DNA from: JBCCFW01 sp039029535
GTDB taxonomy: Bacteria > Acidobacteriota > JBCCFW01
Length of the DNA stretch: 64,000 nucleotides
Assembly: GCA_039029535.1 (NCBI GenBank)
Contig: JBCCFW010000001.1
Span: 62,001 to 126,000 of the forward strand
Direction of reading: 5' to 3'
Shown here one piece after another: positions 40,059 to 49,298 of the stretch. Positions within the stretch are counted from its first letter, which is position 1. Every line of letters starts with the position of its first letter. The translations under genes were made by a program, and so were the position numbers. The notes below the pieces were generated by a model, which worked only from the letters and a program-made list of their open reading frames with translations, was not told the DNA's origin and did not search any database.

Positions 40059-42493
40059 GCGAGACAGCGAGCTCCGATGTTCTCCGTCTGCCTCTCGGCG
40101 GTGAGAGCCTCTCCGAGCGCTGGAGCACGTGGGGGATGTTCGCCTGGGTGGCGAGCGTGCTGGTGCTCCTGGAGTCGCCGGGCTGGCAGACCTTCTGGTG
40201 TCTCTTTCCCTTCAGTTGCTGGCTGGTCGGTCTCGTCTTCGAGGGGCCCGTCGGCAAGCTCGAGCTCGCGCCCAAGGGCTGGCGCTGGCAGGAGTCCATC
40301 TTCAGCTGGACCCCCTGGATGTCGGGTCCGGTCGAGTCGCTCGGCATCGCCCATCACGGTCCCGAGTCGAAAGGGCTGCGCTGGCGGCTTCATCAGCACG
40401 AGCATCGACTGAAGCTCGATTGGAAGACCGTCCTCGTGCGGACCCGCACGCTCGAGGAGGAGGCCGCCTTGAGGGAGTGGCTCCTCGAACACGGCGTCGA
40501 GCTGCCGCCCCCGCAGCGTCAGGTGCGTCCCATCGGTGAGCGTGGTTGGCAGGTGCTCAGGGGACCCGTCGGGGAGGGGATGCGTGTCGACTGGGTCGGC
40601 TCGACCCGGAGGTCGATCGAGCCCGTCCTGGCCATGGCGTGGGTCGTGACCTTCGTCCTGATCTGGCTGAAGCCGATCGGTCTCCTCTTCCTGGGCTTGG
40701 CGGTGCTGCTCTGGCTCCGCTGGGAAGCGAGTCGAGTCCAGGGCCTGCGGATCGAGTCGACCTTCGTCGAGCTGGGCGAGCGCAAGCTGGCTCGTCCGGT
40801 GAAGCTCACTCGCACGGAGGAGGGGCTCTGGCTCGGCGGTCCCACCGGGCGACGTCGGCGACTCGCTCGCTCCGCGCGCAAGGATGAGCTCGACGAGATC
40901 GAGGCCGAGCTGCGGAAGGCCCTGGCGACGGTCGAAGGGACGGTGGACGACCTCGGTGAGGTGCCGCGGCCGTTCGGTGAGCGTGGGTTGCTCATCTCGA
41001 AGACGATGCCGGGAGACGGGGCCACGGTTCTGGAGTGGCACCTGGAGAACGAGCTCGACTGGCGCTACCTGTTCGCTGGTGCCTGGTTCGTCCTGTTCAT
41101 CGGCTGGTTTCTCTTCGACTTGCGACCGACGATGTGGCTCGCCCTGGCCGGGCTCACGTTCGCCCAGTGCTGGGGCGCCATCCGCTCGTGGATGCGGCCC
41201 CGAGCGATCGCAATCCGACCCAGCCTGGTCTCGCTGAAGCGGGCGGGTTACTACCGGGAGAAGGATCAGGAGCCCTTCACGCGGGCGCTCGTTCGTCCCG
41301 TGCAGCTCGAGCCGTCGTCCCGCGGGTTGACGCTGCTGGGCACCGACGGGAGTCGGCATCGGCTTGGACGCTTCCTGCGGGAGGACGAGCGGGAGGTCAT
41401 CGAGGCCGAGCTTCGCAAGCTGCTGCCGGAGTTGCAGCAGGACGAGGAGGGTGCGAGGAGAGGGCCGATCGGAACGCCCGGCGTGGTGTACTCGCGGAAC
41501 GTCGCGGAGCGGCCCACGACGAAGGAGACCCCTTCACTTGCTCTGCCCCTGTACCGCTCCGGCAGGACCCAACACGAGGTGTGGCCGGATGGTGTCGTGT
41601 CTCTTTGCCTCTTCGGACTGCTGACATCGTCACTGTCGAGCCATCAAGGCCTCGGGGCTTGGATCGTCGGTGCCCTGCTCGCTGCGGGATGGTTGCTCTG
41701 GCTCGGCGTGATCGTGCGCATCCCTTGGGCTCGGGCCCGTCTTGGTGAGCTGCATCTCGAGAGCGACACCTGGAGGGTGAGCCGTCATCGGTGGCGCCGT
41801 TCGCGCCCGAGAACGAGTCAGCTCGAGTACCTGGGAGGTCAGGTCCTTGCCGAGCCGGGCGAAGAGGTGTCGGGTTCAGCACACGTTGCCGAGCACGAGC
41901 TGTCGATGGGGGGCGAGAGGGTCTGGGTTCGCGTCCGCAGTCACCACGAAGAAAAGCTGCTGCGGGAGTGGTTGGAGGAGGAGGGCGTGAGGCCGCCGCC
42001 CGTGGACGAGATGCCGACACGAGGCTTTCGTGGACCGAGCTCGTTCACCACCACGCGGGACGGTGGGAAGAGAGTGGTGGTCTGGGACCGGACCGCCACG
42101 CCCAGACCGGACATCCTGTCCCTGGGCATCGTCGTCTGTGCTCTGTTGGTCGCCTTCACGCCGAGGGAGTGGTCATCCACGCTCGCCGCCCTCTTGCTCG
42201 CCGGAGTTGGCGTTGGGAGGTCGTTCCAGGAACTCTGCTCGGAGAGGCTCCGGTTCACCGCGATCGAGACTGGCCAGGTCACCGTGACGCGTTTCTGCCT
42301 GTCGCGGTCGAGGCCTCGTGCGCTCCAACGACCGGTTCGGCTGCGTCGCTCGGCCTGGGGACTGTCGCTGGAGGGAGCGGGCGGACGCCGCTGCCGCTTC
42401 GCCCGCCTGGCCTTGCCGGCGGAGCGTGAGGCGCTCGAGGCCGTGCTCCGTGAGCAGCTACCGGAGCTCGAGCCTACGAGCGGGGCGAGCTGA
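40055..42493 (+). CDS. Module-repeat membrane protein 4 (A-B-B-A-B)
   Basis: 812 residues from ATG 40055, which overlaps the previous stop. The five modules in order are: A (IGxLEL.PKGWRW, VRTRTLEEEAALREWL), B (IGERGWQVLRG, KDELDEIEAELRKAL), B (FGERGLLISKTMPGDGATVLEW, DEREVIEAELRKLLPEL), A (RLGELHLESDTWRVSR, VRSHHEEKLLREWL) and B (GPSSFTTTRDGGKRVVVW, PAEREALEAVLREQLPELE). Each module contains a TM pair, about ten helices in total. The length is within one codon of the two preceding genes joined through the amber codon. No enzymatic motif is evident. It ends 10 bases before a convergent gene. Confidence 0.77.
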   Translation: MSETASSDVLRLPLGGESLSERWSTWGMFAWVASVLVLLESPGWQTFWCLFPFSCWLVGLVFEGPVGKLELAPKGWRWQESIFSWTPWMSGPVESLGIAHHGPESKGLRWRLHQHEHRLKLDWKTVLVRTRTLEEEAALREWLLEHGVELPPPQRQVRPIGERGWQVLRGPVGEGMRVDWVGSTRRSIEPVLAMAWVVTFVLIWLKPIGLLFLGLAVLLWLRWEASRVQGLRIESTFVELGERKLARPVKLTRTEEGLWLGGPTGRRRRLARSARKDELDEIEAELRKALATVEGTVDDLGEVPRPFGERGLLISKTMPGDGATVLEWHLENELDWRYLFAGAWFVLFIGWFLFDLRPTMWLALAGLTFAQCWGAIRSWMRPRAIAIRPSLVSLKRAGYYREKDQEPFTRALVRPVQLEPSSRGLTLLGTDGSRHRLGRFLREDEREVIEAELRKLLPELQQDEEGARRGPIGTPGVVYSRNVAERPTTKETPSLALPLYRSGRTQHEVWPDGVVSLCLFGLLTSSLSSHQGLGAWIVGALLAAGWLLWLGVIVRIPWARARLGELHLESDTWRVSRHRWRRSRPRTSQLEYLGGQVLAEPGEEVSGSAHVAEHELSMGGERVWVRVRSHHEEKLLREWLEEEGVRPPPVDEMPTRGFRGPSSFTTTRDGGKRVVVWDRTATPRPDILSLGIVVCALLVAFTPREWSSTLAALLLAGVGVGRSFQELCSERLRFTAIETGQVTVTRFCLSRSRPRALQRPVRLRRSAWGLSLEGAGGRRCRFARLALPAEREALEAVLREQLPELEPTSGAS

Positions 42494-42503
42494 GCTCAGG
42501 TCG

Positions 42504-43103
42504 TCACCGCCGGCCGCGCGAGCCCATCAGCTCCGAGCCCAGTCGCACGACGCTCACCCGCACTCGATGATGGTCGTACTGCTCCGGCTTGGCCGAGAGC
42601 GGTTCGACGAGGCGGAAGGGAAGCCGGGCCTGGGCCTCCGTCTCCGACCAGAACTCACCCTCCTCGAAGCGGTCGATGAGGCCACCCTCGGCGTCGTGGA
42701 GCGTCACCTGGAAGGTCGCGCTCCAGATGTCGAGCCCGCCGTCGTTGACTAGCCAGCCGGTGAGCACCACGCGGGGACCGTCATGACGCCCGTCTCGCTC
42801 GACGAGCTCGAGCCGTGTCTCCTCGATCGAGACCTGACCGAGGTCGGCGAGATGCTCGCCCGAGGGATCGCTCGTCGCCACTTCCCGAAACATGACGGCG
42901 ACCAGGAGCGTCATCATGACGAGCAGCAACGCCATCATCCATCGCAGCCAGCCCCAGCTCCGAGGGATGAACGGATCCGAGCCGTCCAGGAAGCTGTAGC
43001 AGTGAGGACAGCGAGCGGCCTTCGAGTGCACCTCCCGACGACAGTACCGACAGCTCGCCGTCTCCACGGTCTCCCTCGCTCCCTCCGTCTCGGTCGCATT
43101 CAT
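42504..43103 (-). CDS. Zinc-ribbon membrane protein with extracytoplasmic domain
   Basis: 199 residues from ATG 43103, with GGGAGG 6 bases upstream. An N-terminal CxxC..CxxC zinc ribbon (C18, C21, C32, C35: CRYCRREVHSKAARCPHC) is followed by a TM helix at about 53-72 and a beta-rich domain of about 125 residues (RVVLTGWLVNDGGLDIWSATFQV) that resembles the FxLYD/DUF3426 type found after zinc ribbons. The function is unknown. In-frame sequence extending upstream to 43340 is the reverse of the polymerase gene and is not coding. It is divergent from DNA polymerase II and convergent with the module-repeat cluster. Confidence 0.75.
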   Translation of the reverse strand: MNATETEGARETVETASCRYCRREVHSKAARCPHCYSFLDGSDPFIPRSWGWLRWMMALLLVMMTLLVAVMFREVATSDPSGEHLADLGQVSIEETRLELVERDGRHDGPRVVLTGWLVNDGGLDIWSATFQVTLHDAEGGLIDRFEEGEFWSETEAQARLPFRLVEPLSAKPEQYDHHRVRVSVVRLGSELMGSRGRR

Positions 43104-43173
43104 TCCGCTGCCTCCCGTGCTTCGCGGCATGCTCTGCATCGAAGATAACGACCATCTCCCGGACCGCCCACTC

Positions 43174-45501
43174 GTGCCCGACGCCAGTCGCCCCCTCACC
43201 ACCGAGGCCTTCCTCCTCACGCGCTCCTGGCGGGAGCGGCGGAACGGCGTCGAGCTGGAGCTCTGGGCGGCCTCGGCCGACGGACCGCTCCGACTGCTCG
43301 TACCCCAGCAAGAGCTCGTCTGTTTCATTCCCAGCAGCACGAAGCCCAGCCTCCCCAGCGTCGGCCGACGTCGCTCGGTCGAGCTGAAGAGCCTCGGCGG
43401 TCAGCCCGTCGACGCCTGCTACTTCACCAGCCGACGTCAGCTCCGCCAGGCCCAGCGGGAGCTCGAGGACGCGGGTCTCCCGACCTTCGAGTCGGACGTG
43501 AAGGCCACCGATCGCTATCTCATGGAGCGCTTCCTTCGCGCCGGTCTCCAGGTGGAGGGCAAGGCCACGAAGAAGGACGGCTGGCTCGAGCTGGTCGAGC
43601 CTCGGATCCGACCCGCCCCCGACCATCGACCGTCGTTGGCCGTCCGCTCCCTCGACATCGAGACCGAGATGGACCCCGACCGGCTGATCTCCATCGCCGT
43701 CACCCGAGAGGACGACATCCGAGTCTTCCTCCTGCACGACGACGGCTGGAAGAAGAAGCCGAGACGGAAGGGCCTGACCGTCCACGCCGACGAGGCCGAG
43801 CTCCTCCGGGCGTTCTTCGCCTGGCTGAAGAAGGACGATCCCGACGTCATCATCGGCTGGAACGTCATCGACTTCGACTGCGTGTACCTCCAGCGCAAGT
43901 GCGAGACGCTCGGCGTCGACTTCGATCTCGGACGGGGAGAGGGAGAGTCGGTCTTTCTCCCACCCGGCGAGGGCATGCGGGGTCACCTGGCTCGCGTGCC
44001 GGGCCGCGTCATCCTCGATGGCATCACGCTCCTGCACGCCGCCACGATCTTCTTCGAGGACTACAGCCTGGGCGCCGTCGCCCAGGAGGTCATCGGCAAG
44101 GACAAGCTCCTCGAGGGAGGACCTGACGCGCCCGAGAAGATCGCCGCGCTCTACCACGCCGACCCCCTGGCCCTGGTCGACTACAACGTCGTCGACTGTC
44201 AGCTCGTCGAAGACGTCTTCGACGAGCTCCACCTCCTCGACTTCGTCATCGAGCGGAGCCAGCTCACCGGCCTCGAGCTCGATCGCCGCGCGGGCTCGGT
44301 GGCGGCCTTCGACAACCTCTACCTCCCGCGCCTGCACCGCGAGGGTCACGTCGCCCCCGAGGTCGGTAGCAACGACTCCACCGAAGGCAGCCCCGGCGGT
44401 CACCTGCTGGAGTCGGATCCCGGGCTCTTCGAGAACGTCCTTCTCCTCGATTTCAAGAGCCTGTACCCGAGCATCATGGGGACCTTTCTCATCGACCCCC
44501 TCGGTCTCCATCTCGGCGGCGACGACCAGGTCCCGGGCTTCCTCGGTGCCACGTTCCACCGTGAGCGGCACGTGCTGCCGGAGCTGGTCCGCGAGATCTG
44601 GAAGGCCCGCGACGGCGCCAAGGCCCGGGGCGATCGCACTGGCATCCAGGCGATCAAGATCCTGATGAACTCGTTCTATGGGGTGCTCGGCACGACCATC
44701 TGTCGGTTCTTCGACCCGCGACTCGCCAGCAGCATCACCCGACGCGGACACGAGATCCTCGAGACCACCAAGGCCTGGATCCAGGAGGGGGGAGAGAAGG
44801 TCATCTACGGAGACACCGACTCCGTCTTCGTGCTCCTCGGTCCCGACAAGCCGCTGGACGAGTGCCGCGCCCGCGGCAAGGAGCTGGCCGCATCGCTGAC
44901 GACCCGCTGGCGCGAGACCCTGAAGGACGAGCTGCGGCTCGACTCCTGGCTCGAGCTCGAATTCGAGCAGCACTTCCTCCGCTTCCTCATGCCCACCATG
45001 CGGCACTCCGAAAAGGGCACGAAGAAGCGTTACGCCGGGCTCGTCCAGGACGGTGACGAGCGACGTGTCGTCTTCAAGGGGCTCGAGTCCGTGCGAACCG
45101 ACTGGACCCCGCTGGCCCGGGAGGTCCAGCGTGAGCTCTACCGCCGGGTCTTCCTCGATGAGCCCTGGGAGGACTGGCTGCGCGAGGTGGTTTCCGACCT
45201 CGAGGCCGGGCGGCTCGACGACCAACTCGTTTACCGGAAGCGCCTGAGGCGCTCCCTCGACGCCTACGCCGAGAAGGGGGCTCCGCCGCACGTCCAGGCG
45301 GCCCGGAAGCTCGACAAGCCCGGCCGCTGGATCCGCCACGTCATCACCGTCAACGGCCCCGAACCGGTCGAGAAGCACGTCTCGGCCCTCGACCACGCCC
45401 ACTACCGCGACAAGCAGCTCGCCCCGGCCGTCGACGGCCTCCTCCAGTTTCTCGATCGCTCGCTGGAGGACGTGGCGGGGAGGCAGCTTCGACTCTTCTG
45501 A
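43174..45501 (+). CDS. polB: DNA polymerase II (family B)
   Basis: 775 residues, like E. coli Pol II (783). GTG 43174 (MPDASRPLTTEAFLLTRSWR) aligns with the E. coli N-terminus (FILTRHWRD). GTG 43117 or ATG 43129 would lengthen it but leave only 13-25 bases to the divergent gene. Exonuclease motifs: LDIETEMD (about 158), GWNVIDFDCVYL and YNVVDCQLVED. Polymerase motifs: DFKSLYPSIM (about 426), KILMNSFYGVLG and YGDTDSVF (about 544). All catalytic Asp residues are present, so polymerase and 3'-5' proofreading should be active. In E. coli it restarts stalled replication under SOS control; no LexA box was recognised here. Confidence 0.95.
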   Translation: MPDASRPLTTEAFLLTRSWRERRNGVELELWAASADGPLRLLVPQQELVCFIPSSTKPSLPSVGRRRSVELKSLGGQPVDACYFTSRRQLRQAQRELEDAGLPTFESDVKATDRYLMERFLRAGLQVEGKATKKDGWLELVEPRIRPAPDHRPSLAVRSLDIETEMDPDRLISIAVTREDDIRVFLLHDDGWKKKPRRKGLTVHADEAELLRAFFAWLKKDDPDVIIGWNVIDFDCVYLQRKCETLGVDFDLGRGEGESVFLPPGEGMRGHLARVPGRVILDGITLLHAATIFFEDYSLGAVAQEVIGKDKLLEGGPDAPEKIAALYHADPLALVDYNVVDCQLVEDVFDELHLLDFVIERSQLTGLELDRRAGSVAAFDNLYLPRLHREGHVAPEVGSNDSTEGSPGGHLLESDPGLFENVLLLDFKSLYPSIMGTFLIDPLGLHLGGDDQVPGFLGATFHRERHVLPELVREIWKARDGAKARGDRTGIQAIKILMNSFYGVLGTTICRFFDPRLASSITRRGHEILETTKAWIQEGGEKVIYGDTDSVFVLLGPDKPLDECRARGKELAASLTTRWRETLKDELRLDSWLELEFEQHFLRFLMPTMRHSEKGTKKRYAGLVQDGDERRVVFKGLESVRTDWTPLAREVQRELYRRVFLDEPWEDWLREVVSDLEAGRLDDQLVYRKRLRRSLDAYAEKGAPPHVQAARKLDKPGRWIRHVITVNGPEPVEKHVSALDHAHYRDKQLAPAVDGLLQFLDRSLEDVAGRQLRLF

Positions 45502-45521
45502 GGGGCTCTAGTCATCCAAGA

Positions 45522-45537
45522 TGAGAATGGATTATCA
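45522..45537. promoter_or_regulatory. Fur/Zur-type operator before merC-like gene
   Basis: TGAGAATGGATTATCA, a 7-2-7 inverted repeat with one mismatched pair, flanked by A/T for an 18-base match. It lies 55 bases before the start codon in an AT-rich island and has the same form as the site at 63089-63104. Confidence 0.65.
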
Positions 45538-45591
45538 TTTAGCGGAACGGCGAAAGTGCCTCCTCTCCCATCCCCCTCTCGAGACCGACCG

Positions 45592-46089
45592 ATGACGACC
45601 CCTGCCGTCCGAACGGGCGTGAGCTGGGGAGAGCGTTTCGCCTCTTGGGGCTCAATGGCCTCGGTGGCCTGCGCCATCCACTGCCTCCTGATGCCCATCG
45701 CCGTCGCGGTGCTCCCCACGCTCGGGGTCTCGTTCCTTCAAAACGAGTGGCTCGAGCTCGGCCTCGTTCTGGGGTCGGCGGTCCTGGTCACCGCGAGCCT
45801 CTCGTGGTCCTGCTTCAGCCGGCGTCGCACCGAGGGTCTGGTGATCGGCTTGATCGGTGTCGTCGTGTTCTTGGTGAGTGCCTGCTTGCCTCACGCCCAC
45901 GAAGCGGTGGCCCACGCGGGGCACGCTCATGAGCACGCCCACGAGCACGGTCATGGGATCCCGCTCGCCGCCCTTCGACTCCCGCTGCTGGTGATCGGAG
46001 CCCTCGGCATGGCGGCCGGCACCTTCCTTCATCGTCGCGCCTGTCGAAGCTGTGCGGACCATGAGATGGAGCAGCCGGTCACGGCCTGA
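45592..46089 (+). CDS. MerC-domain membrane protein with His-rich loop
   Basis: 165 residues from ATG 45592. Four TM helices with the MerC signature CAIHC in the first (VACAIHCLLMPIAVAVLP), then SWSCFSRRR, and a cytoplasmic or periplasmic loop with ten His in about 25 residues (HAHEAVAHAGHAHEHAHEHG), then a C-terminal CRSCADH. Chromosomal MerC-like proteins outside mer operons are often linked to Fur-family regulators and probably move or sense zinc or another divalent metal. The Fur/Zur-type palindrome directly upstream supports metal control here. No other mer genes are present. A GTG at 45556 would add 12 residues with no ribosome site. Confidence 0.82.
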   Translation: MTTPAVRTGVSWGERFASWGSMASVACAIHCLLMPIAVAVLPTLGVSFLQNEWLELGLVLGSAVLVTASLSWSCFSRRRTEGLVIGLIGVVVFLVSACLPHAHEAVAHAGHAHEHAHEHGHGIPLAALRLPLLVIGALGMAAGTFLHRRACRSCADHEMEQPVTA

Positions 46090-46120
46090 GCCTGACGGGA
46101 GGCCCGGGTGTCGAGTGAGA

Positions 46121-46137
46121 CCCCCTCCCGGAGGGGG
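46121..46137 (+). terminator. GC hairpin after merC-like gene
   Basis: A perfect 7-bp stem CCCCCTC / GAGGGGG with loop CCG lies 31 bases after the stop codon. Confidence 0.5.
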
Positions 46138-46219
46138 GCCCTGGCAGCGAGGTCGCGTGGTGCCCATCATTGCGGCCCGCAAGTGGCGTGATGACACGCG
46201 AAAATGTCGGGGAGCAGCG

Positions 46220-47806
46220 ATGACGGATCCGTCTCCGAGCCAGGAAGAGCACGAACGACTGCGCGCCGAGCGCGACGAGCTGCGCGACTTCTTCGACGAG
46301 GCTCCGGACATGTTCGTGTCGGTCAACGCCGACGACGGGCGCGTGCTCGACTGCAACAGCACCTTGCTGAAGGTTCTGGGGCGGAGCCGCGACGACGTGG
46401 TGGGAGCCCCGGTCACCGACATCTATCACCCGACCAGCATCGGTGACGCGCAAGCAGCCTTCCGTGCGTTCCTCGAACACGGCGAGGCCCAAGCTTCTTC
46501 GTTGTTCCTTCTCCAGCCCACCGGTGAGCCCCTGCCGATCAGCCTCAGGGTCTCGGCCGTTCGCGACGAGACCGGTCGGATCGTGCGGAGTCGCTCGATC
46601 TGTCGTGACACCAGGCTCGAGAACGAGGTGGCCGCGCTCAAGCTGGAGGCGCGCGTGCAGGAAGCCCAGCGCTTCGAGAGCTTGGCGGTGTTGGCTGGTG
46701 GGATCGCTCACGACTTCAACAACCTGCTGGTGGGCATCCTCGGCAACGCCGGCCTGGCACTCATGTCGGTCCCGGCCGAGTCACCCGTGCGCGGCATCCT
46801 GCAAGACATCGAGGTGACCGCCCAGCGAGCGGCTGAGCTCACGCGTCAGATGCTCGCCTACTCGGGCAAGGGGCGCTTCGTCGTCGAGGAGCTGGACCTC
46901 TCTCGACTCGTCGAGGAGATGAGTCATCTCATCGAGGTGGCGGTCTCCCGCAAGGTCGTGTTGCGTCTCGACCTGGGTGAGCCCGGCATCATGATCAGCG
47001 CCGACGCCACTCAGGTTCGCCAAGTGGTGATGAACCTCATCACCAACGGTTCGGAGGCCATCGGCGAACGCAGCGGCATCGTGAGCATCCGCACCGGGGT
47101 CGTCGAGGCCAACGAGGCCTACCTGGCGGACATGATCCGCGGTCCCGAGTCCCAGCCCGGTTACTTCGCCTACCTCGAGGTGTCCGACACGGGCATCGGG
47201 ATGTCACCCGAGGTCGTCGAGCGGATGTTCGACCCGTTTTACTCGACGAAGCACGAGGGACACGGACTCGGGCTCGCGGCGATGCTGGGCATCGTCAAGG
47301 GGCACCAGGGTGCCATTCGCGTCTACAGCGAGACCGGAAACGGAACGACGATCCGGGTCCTTCTACCCCTGGCGCAGCCGCAGGAACCGGCCGTCGAACG
47401 AGAGAGCCTCGAGCCCTTCGAGCAGGGCGACGGATTGGTCATGGTCGTCGACGACGAGGAGCAGGTCCGCGCCGTGTCCAAGCGCGCCCTGGAGATGGTC
47501 GGCTACGAGGTCGTCACCTGCGTGGACGGGCGGGAGGCCGTCGAAGTCTATCGACGACGTCACGAGTCGATCCGCGCCGTCTTGCTCGACATGACCATGC
47601 CCCACCTGGATGGACGTGAGACCTTCCGCGAGATGACCCGGATCCGCAGCGACGTGCGCGTGATCCTCATGAGCGGCTACAACGAGCAGGACGCGACGAG
47701 CTTCTTCGCTGGGAAGGGGCTGGCCGGCTTCATCCAGAAGCCGTTCTCACCACGCGAGCTCCTGCAGGCGGTGTGGGAACGGCTGAGCGACTCACCCGCT
47801 TCTTGA
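46220..47806 (+). CDS. Hybrid histidine kinase: PAS, HisKA/HATPase, receiver
   Basis: 528 residues from ATG 46220 (GGGGAG 6 bases upstream). There is no TM segment, so it is cytoplasmic. A short coiled coil precedes a PAS domain (25-135: FDEAPDMFVSVNADDGRVLDCN). The HisKA motif GGIAHDFNNLL (phospho-acceptor H164) is followed by HATPase boxes (NLITNGSEA, SDTGIGM, GHGLGLAAM). A C-terminal receiver domain (from about 408: VMVVDDEEQ, phospho-Asp in VLLDMTMPHLDG, Lys in QKPFSP) completes a self-contained phosphorelay. Output partner unknown. It converges on the KaiC-like gene, separated only by a hairpin, so functional linkage is possible but unproven. Confidence 0.92.
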   Translation: MTDPSPSQEEHERLRAERDELRDFFDEAPDMFVSVNADDGRVLDCNSTLLKVLGRSRDDVVGAPVTDIYHPTSIGDAQAAFRAFLEHGEAQASSLFLLQPTGEPLPISLRVSAVRDETGRIVRSRSICRDTRLENEVAALKLEARVQEAQRFESLAVLAGGIAHDFNNLLVGILGNAGLALMSVPAESPVRGILQDIEVTAQRAAELTRQMLAYSGKGRFVVEELDLSRLVEEMSHLIEVAVSRKVVLRLDLGEPGIMISADATQVRQVVMNLITNGSEAIGERSGIVSIRTGVVEANEAYLADMIRGPESQPGYFAYLEVSDTGIGMSPEVVERMFDPFYSTKHEGHGLGLAAMLGIVKGHQGAIRVYSETGNGTTIRVLLPLAQPQEPAVERESLEPFEQGDGLVMVVDDEEQVRAVSKRALEMVGYEVVTCVDGREAVEVYRRRHESIRAVLLDMTMPHLDGRETFREMTRIRSDVRVILMSGYNEQDATSFFAGKGLAGFIQKPFSPRELLQAVWERLSDSPAS

Positions 47807-47812
47807 AGCGGG
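47795..47812. terminator. Hairpin between convergent kinase and kaiC-like genes
   Basis: CCCGCTTC / GAAGCGGG (8 bp, or 7 bp with a CTTG loop) spans the stop codon of the kinase. The convergent gene ends at 47826. Confidence 0.5.
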
Positions 47813-47825
47813 CGGCGCGAACGCG

Positions 47826-49298
47826 TCAGGTCAGCACGCGGAGGCCGTGACGGTCGATCTCGTACTCGCGAAGGTCCTTGGCGTGCTCGCCACCGGCGAA
47901 CTTCGGGACACCGACGTAGCGACGCATCCGACCCTCGTTCATCTCCATGGTCATCTGAACGACGCAGCTCGACAGCGCCGCGTAGTCGTCGACGTCGGTC
48001 CCGCGGCCCTGGTCGCCGGAGCGCTGCTCTTGCATGAGAAAGGTCGTCGCTCCCGCGCTCTTGAAGAGCCTCGAGAGCACGACGACGTGGTCGTGCACGC
48101 GATCCGCGTCGCGCAAGGCCACCCAGAGATCGCCCACGGAGTCGAAGACGATGCGGTCGGGAGGGAAGCGCTGGAGCTCGGCGCAGAGCTCTTGTTCGAG
48201 TTGCTCGACGCAGAGGCCGGTCGGGCTGTGATGTTGGATGCGCAGGCGTCCGTCTTCCAGCGCGGGCTCCCAGTCCATGCCGACCGAGGCCGCCTGCTCG
48301 AGCACCTCTTGTGGGCTGGAGCGGAGCGTCACCAGCAAGGCCGTCTCGTTTCTGGTGAGACCGGCATTGATGTAGTGATGCGCCAGCACGGACTTGCCCG
48401 TGCCCGGCGTCCCGGTGCCGAGGTTGAAGGTGCCGCTGAGCACGCCCCCCGACATCATCGTGTCGAGGCCCTCCACGCCCGTGGAGAGCCGGGAACGCTC
48501 GACCCGTTCGGTGGCCGGGAAGAACTTGGCGACGTCTTGCGGGCGGAGACGCGGGTACACGGCGGCACCACCCTTGCCCAGGGAGAAGGGGTGCTTGCCC
48601 GAGACGTGTGGTTGGCCGCGGGTCTTGCGGACCTCGATGAAGCGCTTGCTCGCGCCACCGGCCCGGTCGGGTGCATCAGAGAGACGGAGCGATGCGTCGA
48701 CGAGGTACTCCTCGAAGGCGATGTGCTTCTCGTCCTTGTTCTCGATCTCCTTGACCATGATGGCGTTGATGTCGCGGAGCTTGAGCTGATTCAGGACCGT
48801 CGCGAGGATCTCGCGCAAGGCCAGCTCGTCGGTGGCCACGCGCTTGAAGTGCGTGATGCTGTCGATGAGGAGACGGCGGGCGCCCAGCTCCTCCACGAGC
48901 TTCTCGATGAAGTCGTTCTTGCCCGAGAAGCCGTCGAGGATGCGCTTCGGTGGCGTCCACACCACGCGGAGCATTCCCTTGTTCTCCAGCGCCTTGAGAT
49001 CGACTCCGGCCTGGAGCGATTCCTCGTAGAGCTGCCGAGGGAACTCCTCGAAGGTGATGATCAGCCCCGGCTCGTCGCAGCCCAGGATTCCCTCCGCGAT
49101 CATGCGGACGGCCAGGGTGCTCTTGCCGCTGCCCGGAGGTCCTTCGACGAGGAGTGAGTTGCCGCGCACGAGGCCGCCGTGGAGCAGGTGGTCGAGACCT
49201 GGAATCCCCGTGACCATGCGATCGCGAGTGGGGATGCCGGGAGGTTGCTCGGCGTTGGGAGCCACGGCCATCTTCGCGTCGGGAGTCGTCGTGCTCAC
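47826..49298 (-). CDS. KaiC-like double RecA-fold ATPase
   Basis: 490 residues from GTG 49298, preceded by GGAGGTGAAC. There are two RecA/KaiC domains: CI with Walker A EGPPGSGKS at about 52-60, the FEE catalytic pair and Walker B LLIDSITHF; and CII with Walker A GTPGTGKSVL at about 288 and IVFDSVGDL. In cyanobacteria KaiC autophosphorylates in CII; here the CII Thr/Ser phosphosite region is not clearly conserved. Non-cyanobacterial KaiC-like ATPases act in signalling and stress rather than clocks. The gene overlaps the end of the PilB-like gene by four bases, so both are translated from one mRNA. Confidence 0.9.
   Translation of the reverse strand: MSTTTPDAKMAVAPNAEQPPGIPTRDRMVTGIPGLDHLLHGGLVRGNSLLVEGPPGSGKSTLAVRMIAEGILGCDEPGLIITFEEFPRQLYEESLQAGVDLKALENKGMLRVVWTPPKRILDGFSGKNDFIEKLVEELGARRLLIDSITHFKRVATDELALREILATVLNQLKLRDINAIMVKEIENKDEKHIAFEEYLVDASLRLSDAPDRAGGASKRFIEVRKTRGQPHVSGKHPFSLGKGGAAVYPRLRPQDVAKFFPATERVERSRLSTGVEGLDTMMSGGVLSGTFNLGTGTPGTGKSVLAHHYINAGLTRNETALLVTLRSSPQEVLEQAASVGMDWEPALEDGRLRIQHHSPTGLCVEQLEQELCAELQRFPPDRIVFDSVGDLWVALRDADRVHDHVVVLSRLFKSAGATTFLMQEQRSGDQGRGTDVDDYAALSSCVVQMTMEMNEGRMRRYVGVPKFAGGEHAKDLREYEIDRHGLRVLT

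Noticed and set aside
42781..45402. Minus-strand open frame (873 codons) opposite polB
   Set aside because: The opposite strand encodes all exonuclease and polymerase motifs of DNA polymerase II; the antisense frame has no domain or start signal.
45481..45555. LexA/SOS box for polB or merC-like gene
   Set aside because: The AT-rich palindrome here is of Fur/Zur type and lies after polB; nothing resembling a LexA box was seen before polB.
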